NCBI RefSeq assembly: GCF_004337985.1 | Contig: NW_021940922.1 | Coordinates: forward strand, 434,001-498,000 | Reading direction: 5' to 3' | Source: Pyricularia pennisetigena | Lineage: Eukaryota; Ascomycota; Sordariomycetes; Magnaporthales; Pyriculariaceae | DNA: 64,000 nucleotides | Shown: positions 1-12,016 of the stretch, piece after piece | Layout: each line of letters starts with the position of its first letter | Numbering within the stretch: position 1 is the first letter of the stretch | Made by a program: the position numbers and the translations under genes | The notes under the pieces: model-generated | What the model saw: the letters and a program-made list of their open reading frames with translations, nothing else | What the model was told of the DNA's origin: nothing | The model's database searches: none

Positions 1-2579
1 GGTTGGTGCTTGATCAAAATTCAACGGACCAATCGGCTGAGTTCATATTCGAAGCGCTTATGAGCCGCGATTTCCTCGAATATCTTTTGCTTACAGCTTA
101 CATCTTGATCTTTTGACGTTGCAGCATTCGGCTTTGTGAAGACTCACCGAATAGTATTATCGTCAGTATCTGACAACGTTTACTTCCCTTCGGTACCCGC
201 TTGCACAAAAAGGCTTCCTTAGCATGTATCGAGATGCCCCCGGAGCTGATTTATTACTTGGCAGCTTGAACTCCGAAACGCCGGCTATCCTACTGCCAGG
301 ATCTGACCGGCCCCACCACCTAGAGTAACAATTTCGAACCGGGTGGTAGATTCGGAACCGGAGGTCACTCAGCCGCAAATTCACGGCCACAGTTCCATCT
401 TAATACCCACGGTCTCATCCTTTTAACCCTAAAAGCCTATGAGTAGGTTAAGATGGCAGCCCTAGGTTAATGAGCTAAGAAATTTTTAAATTTTTTTTTT
501 TTTTTTTTAGGTATATTGGTACTGTTTCTATTTTAAACCATCTGGTGCGAGATGTGGGAATCACGCAGCCGAAAAGAGGTCTAACTGGGTGGTTAGTCGA
601 TGTTACCTAGACACTGCAAGAGCCTACTTCCCCAAAATGCGACAAAGGCTAAACTGTGAAATATGCTAAACATTACAAAGATCAATTCTACTGCTGCTCG
701 GAGTGATACTGTTTTGCTAGCATTAGAGAATGATACTTGGGACTCTGCAACGTGCGAGGATTGCCAGAAGGTTTAGCAAAGCTTACGACGGTACCGAAAC
801 AAGCTCAGAAGCGTGTCATATTGCTGAAAAGAACATAGCAACATCTCGCCCGCCGGTTAGGGCTTAGTTACAATCCCGGCTGTTGTGGGTGTGTTCTGCA
901 TTAAAATTTCGTTTTCGTTGGGGTTCGGGACAAGTGGTATATAGTGAGCAAACGTATTGCGTTTTGCGCAGTGCAGACCGGCTATTGATTTCTAGGGTGA
1001 AATTGACGTGGGAAAGGTGCGATATGACGTGCTCAGACCTTTGGACATAAAATATTTTATGATGCTGGCTATACGGGATGACGAAAATTAAAAGCACTAC
1101 AGCTGTTGTTCCTAGTGCTTTAAACTTTTTCCCATGCGACAACCCTGTTATTGCTTCCAATTGAAGCGCTTCTAAGTCGGGTCCTTCCACATTTTCACTG
1201 TCCATCAAAAGGGCAGAAGAATATTTGGAAAGACCTAAAGTTCTGCGATTGTTGGATGGTCTATGCTGCCACAACTAGCACCCAGGTTTCCTAGCGTGGC
1301 TGACCATCTCGAATCATCAAGAATGGTGTCCAACGCGCGTACTTCTATCATGATATTCTAAAAGCCGAAGTGTGACCGGCGGAACTAATGAAACTGGAAA
1401 AAGTCTAATTGTAAAAGACAGGCGAGGGGGTTGATCTGAGCAATGCACAGCGGAAAGTGTTGACTTTGCACAGAACTTAATAACTAACGCCACACGGCCC
1501 ACACCAAGAAATAAAGCTTGTCTCGTCGCCAAGAAATAGCACTCCGAGCTGCAAAGTCCGGGTCTCTTGACTACCTGAACTTGTTGAGTCGTTTGAGGAT
1601 TCAAGGTTCAGGTACTGGACCTAGAAACATTCAGCTCCTAAAATTGCTACATTGCGTTTGGCTGTGCTCGACGCCACAGTTGAGTATGAAACGACTGACT
1701 GCATACCCAGCTGAATCTTGATTTTTCTTGCCTCATTACCCTACAGCAAACTCGGCACTTTGTTGATGAGCACTCAGTTGCCTTTTTGCTGATGAAAAAT
1801 TATGGGTCAGAATATATATATAGTTTCATTTCAAATGGCGAGTGCGGAGGTGCCGTGCCATGATTCAAAACCTTCCTCATGCCAATCGAATTTGTATCCC
1901 TAATCACTTGAAGCTTCTCGCAGCTTGGCTTTATTTCAAGCAATCGCATGAACCTCAGTCTTTAATTGTGAAGTCCGGTCTGAAAAAAAGCTAGTCAGGT
2001 AACTGCAAGGGGGGAGGGTGAACGGATCTTGCCATGGTGATATTTCCCCTCCGGAGCAGGCTTTGACATAAACCCTTGAAACCACTGTATCGTCGGATAA
2101 GCCTCGGAGAGGCCAACGTAAGTGGATATGATCTGGGAGTCAGTTGCGTTAAGGTCGGACCCGGACCAAATGAATTCGCTGGGGCTGATGTGATGGTAAC
2201 ATCGACCTGCGCGGCCTGGCACTTAGTCGCGGGATTCTTGGCAAGAGCTCAGATGCGGAGACTTCATGCCGAAGATTCTTTTTCTGGGCTCTGATTGTCC
2301 CTCAACGGCGTGACATTGTGGTGGAGTCCGTGGTGAGGAGTCAAGTACAGAGAGAGGCAAAACACGTGGTCGGAATATCGGTGTAAGCCGCCCCCTTTAG
2401 ACTAGTCTTTAGAGCCGCATCGGGATTTGCCCAATCCGCGCAGTGAGTTAGTTAGTTCACAGCCGTATGCAAGAGCTATCCTCGGCCCGAAGCATAGGGG
2501 GGTTCTCATGCAGGTTCGCTTAGGCCGTGGGTCATTCAGGGAGAAGGGGCTCAGGCAATTCGCGCCATGGTAGCCGAAT

Positions 2580-2624
<45 letters not shown>

Positions 2625-3396
2625 TTCCGTAACTTTGTATCGTTGACGCACGTGGGGTAGATTTCTCCACGATCTGCATACTTCAAGTGGCCCCTCGGCG
2701 AATGGCGTGACGGCTTGAAGCAACGGGGAGGGGGAGCTCAACTAGATTGTGAGGAAGCAACTTGGGTGAAAATAATCTAGAAGGGCAATCTAGAACAAAG
2801 TTCTGGGGGTCTAGAACGAACCAAAAAGGTGCAGGTTCCGCAGTGGGAACGGCCAAGATTGGAAGACGATTGTCGCTAATTGGCCAACCAGGGATCAACA
2901 AAACCTTAAAATAAAACACCTCAGGATAAGCACTGCCGAGATGGGAAGGGCGTAGCCGTGTTGGAATGGGCAGCGCGAAAGAATGGCCACTTTCGTGCTT
3001 GCCTTGGTCGATCCTCCGCATGCCGCGCGTGCAGCACGAGTCGCTTTGTGCAGTTGGTGAAATGCAACACTGATGAGGGGAGAGAAAGGCCCGGATTGTC
3101 GTTCAAGCGGGCAGGACGAATACCAAGTACGATTTGAGAATAAGATTGAAACACAAAAATGGTCTATCTAATGCATCATTACATTCCGCATATCCCCAGC
3201 AATGTAACAAGGACCGTCCGCAAACTCCCACCACTTGGAGAAAAGGCCCTGCCATCCCATATCCGATCCTATCCTATAAAAGGCACCTAGTCCGGTCAAC
3301 GCCAGCCAATGATATACAAGTAAATAGGTACATGGAGAAAATTCAAGAAAAAAAAAAAAGGAAAAAAAAAAAAGAAAAAAAGGAAAAGAAACCGTC
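1..3396. other. Gene-free stretch
   Basis: I see no supportable gene here. Frames on both strands are short, lack signal peptides, splice-consistent extensions or familiar motifs, and the sequence is interrupted by a T-run near 491-508. A run of 14 TGC triplets (listed separately) produces artificial poly-Gln and poly-Ser frames. The longest frame, about 136 codons on the minus strand at 864-1274, has one hydrophobic patch but nothing I recognise. Confidence 0.5.
2581..2622. repeat. (TGC)14 microsatellite
   Basis: Fourteen uninterrupted TGC units read directly from the sequence. On the minus strand it would read as poly-Gln or poly-Ser, but no credible gene surrounds it. Confidence 0.95.
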
Positions 3397-3723
3397 TCAG
3401 TCAGCCTCTGACCCCTTTGCGCCACACTTCTTCTCGCAGTAGTAGTTGAACTCGTCGCCGCCAATGGTGCCATTTTCGGAGCGGCACCTGAGGCCGTCGT
3501 AGGTGCAGTCCGGGCACTTATCCCAGGGGTTGGTGCCGGTGTTGCGGGCCCTGTAGAAGGTGCAGGCGCACATGGTGGCGTTGGGGCTGATGTGGAAGGT
3601 TCTCTGGGTAAAGAACTTAATGCGCTTGGTGAAGCAGACGGCCGAGTGGTGCATGTCGCCTGTTGCAAGGTCGGTCGCCGTGGCCAGAATTATGGCGGCT
3701 ATGTGGAGGGCTGAAAATTTCAT
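3397..3723 (-). CDS. Small secreted cysteine-rich protein (108 aa), function unknown
   Basis: A single-exon frame of 108 residues. It begins MKFSALHIAAIILATA, a typical signal peptide with a hydrophobic core that should be cut near residue 20-23. The mature part carries eight cysteines, including CAC, CPDC and a C-terminal CEKKC, and two possible N-glycosylation sites (NAT, NGT). Small size, secretion signal and an even cysteine number are the usual marks of a disulfide-stabilised extracellular protein, and in plant-associated fungi often of an effector. I do not recognise a family. The gene stands alone in about 5 kb of non-coding DNA; the T/A-rich stretch at 3743-3760 lies just upstream of the start. 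It could also be an unrelated defence or adhesion protein. The start is the only ATG that gives a signal peptide. Confidence 0.72.
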   Translation of the reverse strand: MKFSALHIAAIILATATDLATGDMHHSAVCFTKRIKFFTQRTFHISPNATMCACTFYRARNTGTNPWDKCPDCTYDGLRCRSENGTIGGDEFNYYCEKKCGAKGSEAD

Positions 3724-5516
3724 CTTGGCGGCGGGAAGTAAAGTTTTTTTTTTCTTTTTCTTGATATTGCTTATTCGGCGATAGAGACTTGTTTGGAATG
3801 TCTTTCTTTATTGTATTGACTCGGGCCAATACCGGGGCCAGAGATTTTTGTTGAGACTCGAGTAAGTGTAATGGGCAAAGCAGATAAGCAGCTGCTTTGT
3901 ACTTGAGAAAAAGAAGGTTTCTTTCAGTAAAAAAAAAAAAAAAACAGAATGGGTCTTCAAAGACAAGACTTTGTGCCGATAGTATATCAGATAACAAGCA
4001 GGGCGCATTATCAAGGTGCTGATGTCAGGGTAACTGTTTGTCCTAAGAAAAGAACAGCCTCCACGTGCCTACTCAATGCCCACATGGCTCCAGAGAGGAG
4101 CTTCGCATTAATTCGACGATATCACGTCAAGGTACCCCCAGAAATTGTCATCGACATCCCTTATTACAGGTTTGGGGAGAGCCCCGCTCCAAGTGCCGAT
4201 CTGTACACGACGCATAAGGATGACCGTGGCAGAATACTAGTGCCTGAGTCAAAACTCTATACTCAAAACCAGGAACCCGCCCGCGTTTGCCTTTGTTTTT
4301 CCCCACGCATTATATGTATGATGCCAAGCACTGAAGCATCTATACCGATCACGGTAAGTGATCGTCGTGTGTTCGGTGAGGCTCATTTCCTTACTGCCAT
4401 GGTATGGCCAGCGACGGTTTATGCAGCGATAACGGAGTCGCCGCTGATCAGAGTCTCTTTTTCGCAGAGATAAGCGGTCGGATGACCAGGCGACGAACGG
4501 AGAGCTCCGGGACCAGCCTTGTCCTCCAGGCCGTTAACATGGAGCAGAATGGCTCCACGGTATTGGTCAATGGATAGCTTTGCTTGCGCAATCATTACTC
4601 GCTATTTGGGATGGCGGGAGCCTTCTAAAGAGCTTACGTCGGCTTCCGTCCCCGTTTGTGGTGGACAGGTACAAGCGCTAGGCGAGCTGGCCAATCACGC
4701 ATCCGCTCTCACCCACTCGGTGAAGTCCTTGGTCTGATGTTGTCAAGATTCGTTCCTGCCGCTCGAGCCGCGATCTACTATTCTAGCCAAGTTGGAAGTG
4801 CTGTGGGTAGCATGTCGGTGGAGCTGTCCATCCAAGGAAAGCCGTCAAAAAACCTTGGAGACTGACGATGTTACTAAAGAAAAGAAAAAGGAAAAAAAGA
4901 AAAAAAGAAAAAAAAAAAAAAATCAACCATACATGGCCATTAATAGCGCTTGTGACAAACCCCGCAAAATGCAACCGGCTCATCATCAGAAAGGGTCGTC
5001 GTGGGGTAAAGCACACGCGGCGGTTGCGCTCCCTTCATGTCCTCATGACCAGTGTGGGACCTTGTGTTGTGTCGGCGAGAAGCGCGTTCGTTATCTTGGT
5101 TCTCGAGACCGAGTCTACTTATTTACCGGGCAGTAGCTCGTTCAAACTTAGATTATGCTCATTTGTTTCTCTCCCCATCATCTTGATCAGCCAGACAAGC
5201 TCGGGTTACCCTGCCTGCACTCCTCAAGCCGATCCTGGCCTCTTCCGTTCTCAGCTTATTGCTTTGACAGCTCCCCAACGTTGACCTGATTCTGTTCTTC
5301 CCTGCTTTTCCTTGGGCCAAGACCTCAGTTCAACCCGTGAATCTTTACTTCACTTGATCGGCACTCTTGTTTCATCTTGGCCCTTTGATGCCAGTAAAAC
5401 CACTCTGCCGCGCCGCCCATACCTCTACACACACACACACACACACAAACACAACATCATCATCATCATCATCATCATCATCGACAACAACAGCACCACC
5501 CACACACGCACGCAAA
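3724..5516. other. Gene-free stretch with A-rich tracts and CA/ATC microsatellites
   Basis: No convincing gene. A frame of 174 codons at 3949-4473 (+) has no recognisable motif and does not look protein-like. A/G-rich tracts occur at about 3935-3945 and 4874-4921. Just before the next gene lie a (CA)n run (about 5427-5447) and an (ATC)n run (about 5454-5481), which sit in its 5' leader. Confidence 0.5.
5427..5481. repeat. Compound (CA)n-(ATC)n microsatellite
   Basis: About ten CA units followed, after a short spacer, by about nine ATC units, ending 35 bases before the ATG of the secreted protein at 5517. Its place in the probable 5' leader means that length variation could affect translation, which is inference. 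Confidence 0.9.
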
Positions 5517-6359
5517 ATGACAATCACAAGACTCGCAATCCTCATCCTCGCCAGCTTGATGGTATCACCCATCACAGCTAGCCCCGTCGACCCAAAGGCT
5601 TCCAGCGGCGGCAGCCAAGCTCTCAGTTCCTCCGATGTGGCCGTCAACACCCCCAACGGCCTCCGGATCATGAGCCAGAGCGCATACATCAGCATGCTCC
5701 AGGAAAGCGGCGTCCAGATCGGCGCGCCACCTCCGGTCCAGGAGGGCCTTGTCACCTACAAGGGCGAAGAGCTGGCCAAGCTGGCGGCCGCCGAAGCCGC
5801 GCAAAAGAGAGACGAGGCTGCTCTTGCTCGTCCTCCTCCTCCCGCGGGCACGCTATCGAGCCGGGGCAAATGCGACAGCACCACGTCGGTGGTCATCGAC
5901 AACACCACCACCTTTGTCGACTGGGACGCGCAGATGTCGCCCGTGGTGTGCGCGCAGGGCAACATGATGGTGGCGGTGGCCGCCGGCTACATGGTCAGTA
6001 ACTCGATCGGCGTCAACGCGGGAGTCATGCCCACCATCGTCAAGGACGTGCTCAGTGGCTCCCTCAACATCGACTACACGAAGTCCTGGACGACCTCGTC
6101 CGTCATCACCACCACCGGCACCGTCACGGACAAGAACTGCGGCGTCATGATCACCCGCCCCATCATCACCAGGCGCCTCGGCCGCATCTTCAAGGGCTGC
6201 CTCGGCAACCTGGAACAAATCGGCGTCTTCCAGGCCGACAGCCACAATGAGATCAAGATCAGCGGCATGAAGTGGGTTGAAGGCGCAATCTCCATGTGCA
6301 TGAAGCCCGGTGAAAGCCCACCTCTGAGCCGTTGCTCTGGGGAAGGCAACTTCATCTAG
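5517..6359 (+). CDS. Secreted protein of unknown function (280 aa)
   Basis: A single-exon frame. I start it at the ATG at 5517 rather than at in-frame codons upstream, because MTITRLAILILASLMVSPITA is a clean signal peptide, while the upstream part only translates the CA/ATC repeats into His/Thr/Ser runs. After the signal comes a Ser-rich stretch, then an Ala/Glu/Lys-rich segment ending in a Kex2-like QKR around residue 100, a Pro run, and a more ordered C-terminal half with six cysteines and Val/Thr-rich stretches that look like beta strands. The pattern suggests a propeptide removed at the dibasic site and a folded C-terminal domain of about 170 residues. I do not recognise the family, so no activity can be assigned. 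The 3' side is a long T-rich tract. Confidence 0.75.
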   Translation: MTITRLAILILASLMVSPITASPVDPKASSGGSQALSSSDVAVNTPNGLRIMSQSAYISMLQESGVQIGAPPPVQEGLVTYKGEELAKLAAAEAAQKRDEAALARPPPPAGTLSSRGKCDSTTSVVIDNTTTFVDWDAQMSPVVCAQGNMMVAVAAGYMVSNSIGVNAGVMPTIVKDVLSGSLNIDYTKSWTTSSVITTTGTVTDKNCGVMITRPIITRRLGRIFKGCLGNLEQIGVFQADSHNEIKISGMKWVEGAISMCMKPGESPPLSRCSGEGNFI

Positions 6360-7154
6360 AGCTTTTTTTTGTTTTTCTCTCTCTCTCTCTTTTTTTTTTT
6401 TTACAACATATTTTCTTTTTTCTACATCATTGTACTATATTATCATACTGAGCGTTCTAGTGTTTTTTTGAGCAGGCTTCGCCCTTTGCCCACTGCATTT
6501 TCCTTTTTATTAGCTTTTGCAATTTCTCTGTTTTTTTTTTCTTCTCTTGTTTATCTCCTTGTCCTCATTTCGTTTCATGTTTCACTTCTTCGGATGTGTT
6601 CATTTCTTGTTTCCTCGTCTGTCAGGGCATACCCTGTGGCAATACTCCTTCGCAGAAGCTTCTCACTCATTCGCCTCGGAGCGTCCACTTCTTTATTTGT
6701 CGCTGGGCATAAAAATGCACATGTCCAACTTCCTTTTTGACAATCACGTCCTACCCTCGCTACGCGGAGANNNNNNNNNNNNNNNNNNNNNNNNNNNNNN
6801 TCCCTCAAAAACCTTAACTTGATCCGATCTAGTCGAACGAGCTCCACATTTATATCGCTACCTCCCTCGCGCTTGTTTCATATTTTCATGACTATCGTTG
6901 AATACCCCATTTTTGCGATTTCTTTTTCTCGTTTACTTGTTTAGTTTTCTCTTTTCTTCCTTTTCTGGCTTTCCGTAACAATATCTTGTACATATATCAT
7001 CCACATTTAGGTACAAACAGCTCAAAATCAAGGTCTCAGCCAGGCTGAGCTTTATTCTTCAGAATATCGCATATGTACAGGACGTGTAAAACAAAGCAAC
7101 ATGTGATTCCATCTTGTGAAAACAAATAATAATAAAAAAAAAGTGCCCTCTTCG
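6360..7154. other. T-rich intergenic stretch with assembly gap
   Basis: Strongly pyrimidine-rich DNA downstream of the secreted-protein gene and downstream of the convergent Fet3-type gene. Positions 6771-6800 are 30 Ns. No gene is visible. Confidence 0.6.
6771..6800. other. Assembly gap, 30 N
   Basis: Thirty unknown bases. No coding region appears to be cut by it. Confidence 0.99.
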
Positions 7155-9020
7155 CTATATAGCCTCATACCCCTTTTGCATATCCGGAATGTTACCATAG
7201 TACCATATGCTCGCCATGCCCACAACGGCCGCCAAGCCGCTGCACACCAGTGCCACGTAGCCCTTGGCCGTGAATCCGGTCGGCAAAGGCGGCGGCGGCC
7301 GGTTCTCGCCCGTTAGGTCCAGCACGTCGTGCTCATTTCCGGCTGCGTTGCCCTGGTACGGCATGCCGGACCGCTTGCACGACTCGAGGTGCGACCGGGG
7401 CAGTTGCGGGTGCTTGGAGGCGCCGAGGAGCCGGTCCGGGGCCGACACCAGCGTCGCGACGAGCCCCTGTTCCATGTGCCACTCGATGTGGCAGTGGAAG
7501 AGCCAGGCGCCCGGGTTATCGGCGACGAAGCGGAGCACCGCGTGGCCGTTGCCGCGGATGAGGACCGTGTCGCGGCGCAGGGGGACGTCCCTCTGCAGCC
7601 GCGGCCGGTTGGACGGGACGTAGGGGCCCGCGTCGGCATCGGAACGGGTCATGACTTGGAAGTTGTGCCCGTGCAGGTGGAATGGGTGGTCACCATCGTC
7701 GAAGTTGTTGACGACCAGTTCGACGACGTCGTTGTGGCGCAGCACGTGGCTGTTGGTGTGGCTGCCGTACACGATGGGGTTCGTGGCGTTGGCGGCGCCG
7801 CCGACTGTAAGGGCCGTGTAGAGTGTTGGCGTTTTCGGGCCGACGTAGGTGATGTTGTTGAAGAATGCACTTGGGGTGGGGCGGAGTTAGCAGCTGTGGA
7901 TCGCTGCCATCAGGTGGTGCAGAGTAGATGGCACTTACTAGTTCACTCCGTTCCCGAGAATCTTCATGTGAACGTTGAACTCGAGCGATTGGCTCACCGT
8001 ATCCAACAGTCTGTACCTGTCCGCAGGCACGAGGTCCATATCATCCAGCACAATGCCACTGTCAGGTGCCAGTTTGTCCGGCTCCGGCAGGGGTTTCTCC
8101 TCATCGTAAACCAGCCACCCGGTCACGGACGGGTTCAGGTCCTCGGGAGCATCGTCGAATAGCTCCTCGTCCATCGTGGAGACAATCGCAAAGTTCTGTG
8201 CCGCATCTGATTTGGCCTGTAGCAGAACGCTGTATCTCTGCGCGGCAGCGAGGTAGAGCACATCCACCGGTGCCGACTTTTCCATCCACACGCCGTCGGC
8301 CTCGACGACACTCACCTGATGACCTTCGAACCTGACAAAGTGCGACGCGAACGCGCCGACGTTGACCATCCTGACCAGGTACGTCTTGCTCGGCTCGACC
8401 TTGACGCGGAGGTCCTGCGTGTCGTTCATCAGCGCCGCTTGTGGCACGGGCTCTGCGCCCGAAGGGTTCTTGTAGTTTAGGAACTCGGCGATCAGGTCCT
8501 TCATCGGACGGTGGTACCAGTCCGAAAAGGTCAAGACGATCTCGTCGTCGTACTTGCCCTCGTACGGCCCGGCCGGGTCGTGGACCACAACGGGACCTCT
8601 CAGGCCGTCGGGATACTGACCGTTGTTGTGGGCGTGGTACCAGTACGTGCCCGGCTGCTCGACCTTGAAGCGGTAGGTGAAGGTGTGGCCCGGCGGTACG
8701 GGGCACTGGGTGACGCCGACTGCGCCGTCCATGTGGTTGGTGCCATTCTGGAAGAGCCCGTGGAAGTGCAGGCTGGTGGTGGTGTTTCCGAGGCCGTTGT
8801 GCAGGTTCACGACGACTTCATCGCCGACGGTGGCGGTGATGAGCGGAGGTGGCCATTGGTTGTTGATGCCGATTGTGGACTTCGCATAGGCGCCGTCTGG
8901 GTTTGTTGTGATCCAGCTCAGGTGGAAGTCATGGGTAACGGTCTTGCTCCAAACGCACACGGGTTGGCCAAGGGTGAGCAGTGCGACGAGGCCGCCTCTT
9001 AACGAGCCGGTGAAGCGCAT
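7155..9020 (-). CDS. FET3: Fet3-type ferroxidase, multicopper oxidase of high-affinity iron uptake
   Basis: Two exons, 9020-7939 and 7869-7155, joined across a 69-bp intron (donor GTAAGT, acceptor AAG) give 598 residues, the usual Fet3 length. A signal peptide (MRFTGSLRGGLVALL) is followed by three cupredoxin domains. The copper-site motifs are all present: HFHG and WYHAH in domain 1, HPFHLHGH and HCHIEWH in domain 3. Near the C-terminus a single membrane helix (about GYVALVCSGLAAVVGM) precedes a short cytosolic tail, which separates Fet3 proteins from soluble laccases. Known role of the family: oxidises Fe(II) outside the plasma membrane and passes Fe(III) to the Ftr1 permease. An Ftr1 gene lies 3 kb away, which supports the call. 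An in-frame upstream start at 9056 would add 12 residues; I prefer 9020 because it puts the signal peptide at the N-terminus. Confidence 0.93.
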
Positions 9021-9633
9021 CGTGGCAACCTGATTGTTTGTTTGGTCAACAACCAAGCCACACCCGGATGGACCGACCTGAAAGTGGCGGGTTGTAATGA
9101 TATTTTCCAGCCGTGCTAGATCGAATGCGATTCATAAAATGTATAATGAATCATTAATATCTCTTCCGCCATTTCATCTTGAGATCCTCATTTCAGCTTG
9201 CGTGCTCAAAGATCGAGCCGGGACCAGGTGTGTTGTCATGCCGTCAATCGGCGTGATTTTTTTTTTTCTTCCCTAAAAAAAGATGGCTGAGGTTCTGATG
9301 TTCAGGTGGGTTGATCGCGTGAAAAGTCAAACTGCTACTTCCCCCCACAGTTGTGAGTGGGCTTACACTGTAGAAGTAGTTTATGGTGGGGGTCATATCA
9401 ATTCCCTCCAAACACCAGCCACAAAGTGCGGGTCACTCCAGGGTCTTTCCTTACGAGGCGTCGCAAATTCCAGCGATTAGGCGCCAGTTGTCAAGCGCAC
9501 ATTGGACAGAAGTCTGTGATTAATATCTACATCTCTACATCCTATATTATCTTGGTTCAACTCTCGTCCTTGTCCGCCTCGATTTGTTTGTCTCATATTG
9601 CATATTGCCTACCACCTTAGTCCATGGAAGAGA

Positions 9634-9675
<42 letters not shown>

Positions 9676-9728
9676 ATCGACAGCCTCAAAAATCGCATTC
9701 AGGTTCCAGGATACCCCCAGGCTACTCA
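9021..9728. other. Upstream region of the Fet3-type gene
   Basis: Non-coding. It holds the presumed promoter of the minus-strand ferroxidase and the 3' side of the next minus-strand gene. An uninterrupted A-run of about 36 bases lies at 9636-9671. I see no strong GATA-type iron-repressor site here; only isolated GATAT-like matches. Confidence 0.5.
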
Positions 9729-10920
9729 CTACCTGTGACCCTCCTCATGCAGCATCCAGTCCGGTCGCTCCTCGTAATCCTTGCCTTCCAGTTCGAATTT
9801 TGCATCTGCCCTCAATTTCTCTATTTTGTCCTCCCGCCTCCGACGAAGCGCTTCAACGAAAGCCCTCACAAAAAGTGCAAAGTGAAGGATCAATGCCAAG
9901 GAAGCCATCACGGCAATCACTTTTCCGACTGCGACGTGCGTAGGCTTGTTGCGCCAGAGATCGTTGACGAGCCTCTCCTGCTCCTCGCAAGTGAGCACGG
10001 CGCCTTCGTCTTTGCACGCACGCACTTCTGCAAGGACCGTACCGTTCTGCAGGACCCACGAGCCCAGGGTGACATTATACTCTGCGTCGAGGAACATCGG
10101 GCCCTCGTACGGCCGGGTGAACCACGAACCAGTTGTGGAGTTGTATTCCAGGCGATCCTGGTTGACGTAGACCTTTTTAACAGCGTACGACCACGTGTCC
10201 GTGTTGACGTTTCGATGATACTGGCCCCAGGAACTGACGCCCGCGCGAGACACGTGGTAGAAGGGGTCGGAGAGGACCTCGCCGTCGGCTTCGTAGCCAA
10301 AGGCTTGCATGCGAGCTACCCCAACGACCGCATACACTATGGCAACGATCATGGTAATCCAGAAGAGCAAATCGGCGATGGCGACAATGGCTGGATGGGT
10401 CGGCCGTCCCTGCTTGCGCCAGAAGCGGAATCCCAGGTCGAAGAGACCCCATGTGAGCGACAAGACGAACTGTTTCGCCCAATCATTTGTTAGAATGCAG
10501 CTGTTCCCCTCTGCACATGATTATAATACCTTTGCTAGGTGGATCATCTCAACTTACGATGGGTACCGCGACAGTGCCGACCCGAAAGTCATCAAAATGG
10601 GGAAGTAGACTGTAAACATAATAGCTGGTGTACTTCCGGCCCGTGTTTACAAGGATCCACGCTACGCAAACGAAGCCGATGAGGGCGACGAGACTCTGTA
10701 GTGTGCGGACCGCAGACTTGTGTGCCCAGAAGCGGTCAGCAGCTTTGACTTGGTTCCATATTGTCGGGGTATCGCGGTCTGTTTCCAAATTGTCGCCGCC
10801 CTTGTCCGAAGTTGAGTTGGCCTTTTCTGATATGGAGTCGGCCTTGCCTGAGATGTAGTCGGCCTTCTCAGACAGGTAGTCGCCCTTCTCCGGGTTACTG
10901 GGAGAAGTTGTGGCCGCCAT
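9729..10920 (-). CDS. Predicted four-helix membrane protein of unknown function between Fet3 and Ftr1
   Basis: Exons 10920-10558 and 10469-9729 are joined across an 88-bp intron with GTAAGT donor and CAG acceptor, giving 367 residues. The N-terminal 65 residues are polar, with short repeats of the form (Y/S)xSEKADxIS. Then come about four hydrophobic helices: residues ~73-95, one straddling the intron (~113-135), ~150-180, and one near residue 325. Between helices 3 and 4 lies a polar loop of about 140 residues with at least two N-glycosylation sequons (NST, NGT) and two cysteines, suggesting it faces outside. The C-terminal tail is highly charged and cytosolic-like. The layout resembles MARVEL-like four-helix proteins, but I cannot name a family. 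Its place between the two parts of the iron-uptake pair invites, but does not prove, a role in iron uptake. Confidence 0.75.
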
Positions 10921-12016
10921 GATGATTGCCCAGCTCTACTAATTGGATCCGGTGCAACTGAGAGAGCATCAGACCCGAAGAACAACAAAGCAAACCTCAT
11001 GCACCAGAAAAGCAGAGGTGACGATATTAATGGGGGAATACCAAGCGTCAGCGAGCAGCCCTCGCTTCCTCAAGCGATCGAATCACAGCCGAGCTGGTAC
11101 TGCATTGTAACACAGGCCATGTTTCTTTCTTGCCAAGGTCAGCACGGGTTGATGCCTGCCCATACGAGCCTTGGAGGGCTTAAAAATAGTTGGGTTGAAC
11201 TCTCAACCAACCAAACCAAAACAACCCTTGACTTTTCAAGATGCGCAGGCAGCGAGATTTGGCCCATCCATAACAGCTTTGACTCTACCAGATTGCGCAG
11301 TCGTTGATGTCGGCCCTGCCATCTTCAACGAGGGTAGAATATCGCGATCCATGAGCGAACTTCTGTGCAGGTCATCTCCCTCAATTCAGCAATGTTCAGC
11401 AAGGGTTTTGCATGCTGTCAATTGGATAAGACTCGGCGGAATTCACAAGTGCCAAGACAAGATTCCGCCTTGTGGTGTGTTGTTCTCCCCACGAAAACAA
11501 GGTTGAATGTATGGCACAGCATTCGGTAGCTGCCAAAAGAAGGTGGGGGGGAAAAGAGATCGCAAAAGGACATTGCATCCTCATCCCCTGCGTGCAAGCA
11601 AAGCGAGGACCCACAAAACTGTCTTGTACTTTTGCTTGCTCTTTTTGGTTTACTTACCCGAAAAGAGGCTAGACTAGGGTCACCTGATCCCGATCTCGGC
11701 CGGTCGTCTGACACCCCCGCCCTTTCGATTAGCTCTCGGCTGATAACAATCCATACAATCCACATGTGCTTTGGTGGTGTCGTGTCTTATGTAATGCAGA
11801 ACAGGGGGGTGGTTGCTGGCGAAAATTCTGGCTCGTGAATGTGAAGGTGAAGGAGCTTTTCTTTACCAGGAGAAGGGGGATATGGGCAGACTGAAATCTA
11901 GACTCGACTAGATCTAGTCGGAAAGCTCACAAAATTATACAAACCAACTCGGGCTGTTTGTTTGCAGCAGAGAAATTGTCATAATTGATTCTCGCGCAAT
12001 AATATCTACGTTGAAA
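10921..12016. other. Intergenic region between the divergent membrane-protein and Ftr1 genes
   Basis: About 1.1 kb without a gene; it must hold the promoters of both flanking, divergently read genes. A GATAA core occurs at 11742-11746 (context CTGATAAC), which could be a site for a GATA-type iron repressor of the SreA/Sre1 kind. One short match is weak evidence. Confidence 0.45.

Noticed and set aside
2402..2741. Poly-Gln or poly-Ser protein on the minus strand
   Set aside because: The frames exist only because of the (TGC)14 run; the flanks look random.
7329..9002. Long plus-strand frames opposite the ferroxidase
   Set aside because: Antisense to well-conserved multicopper oxidase exons; Val/Arg-rich and without motifs.
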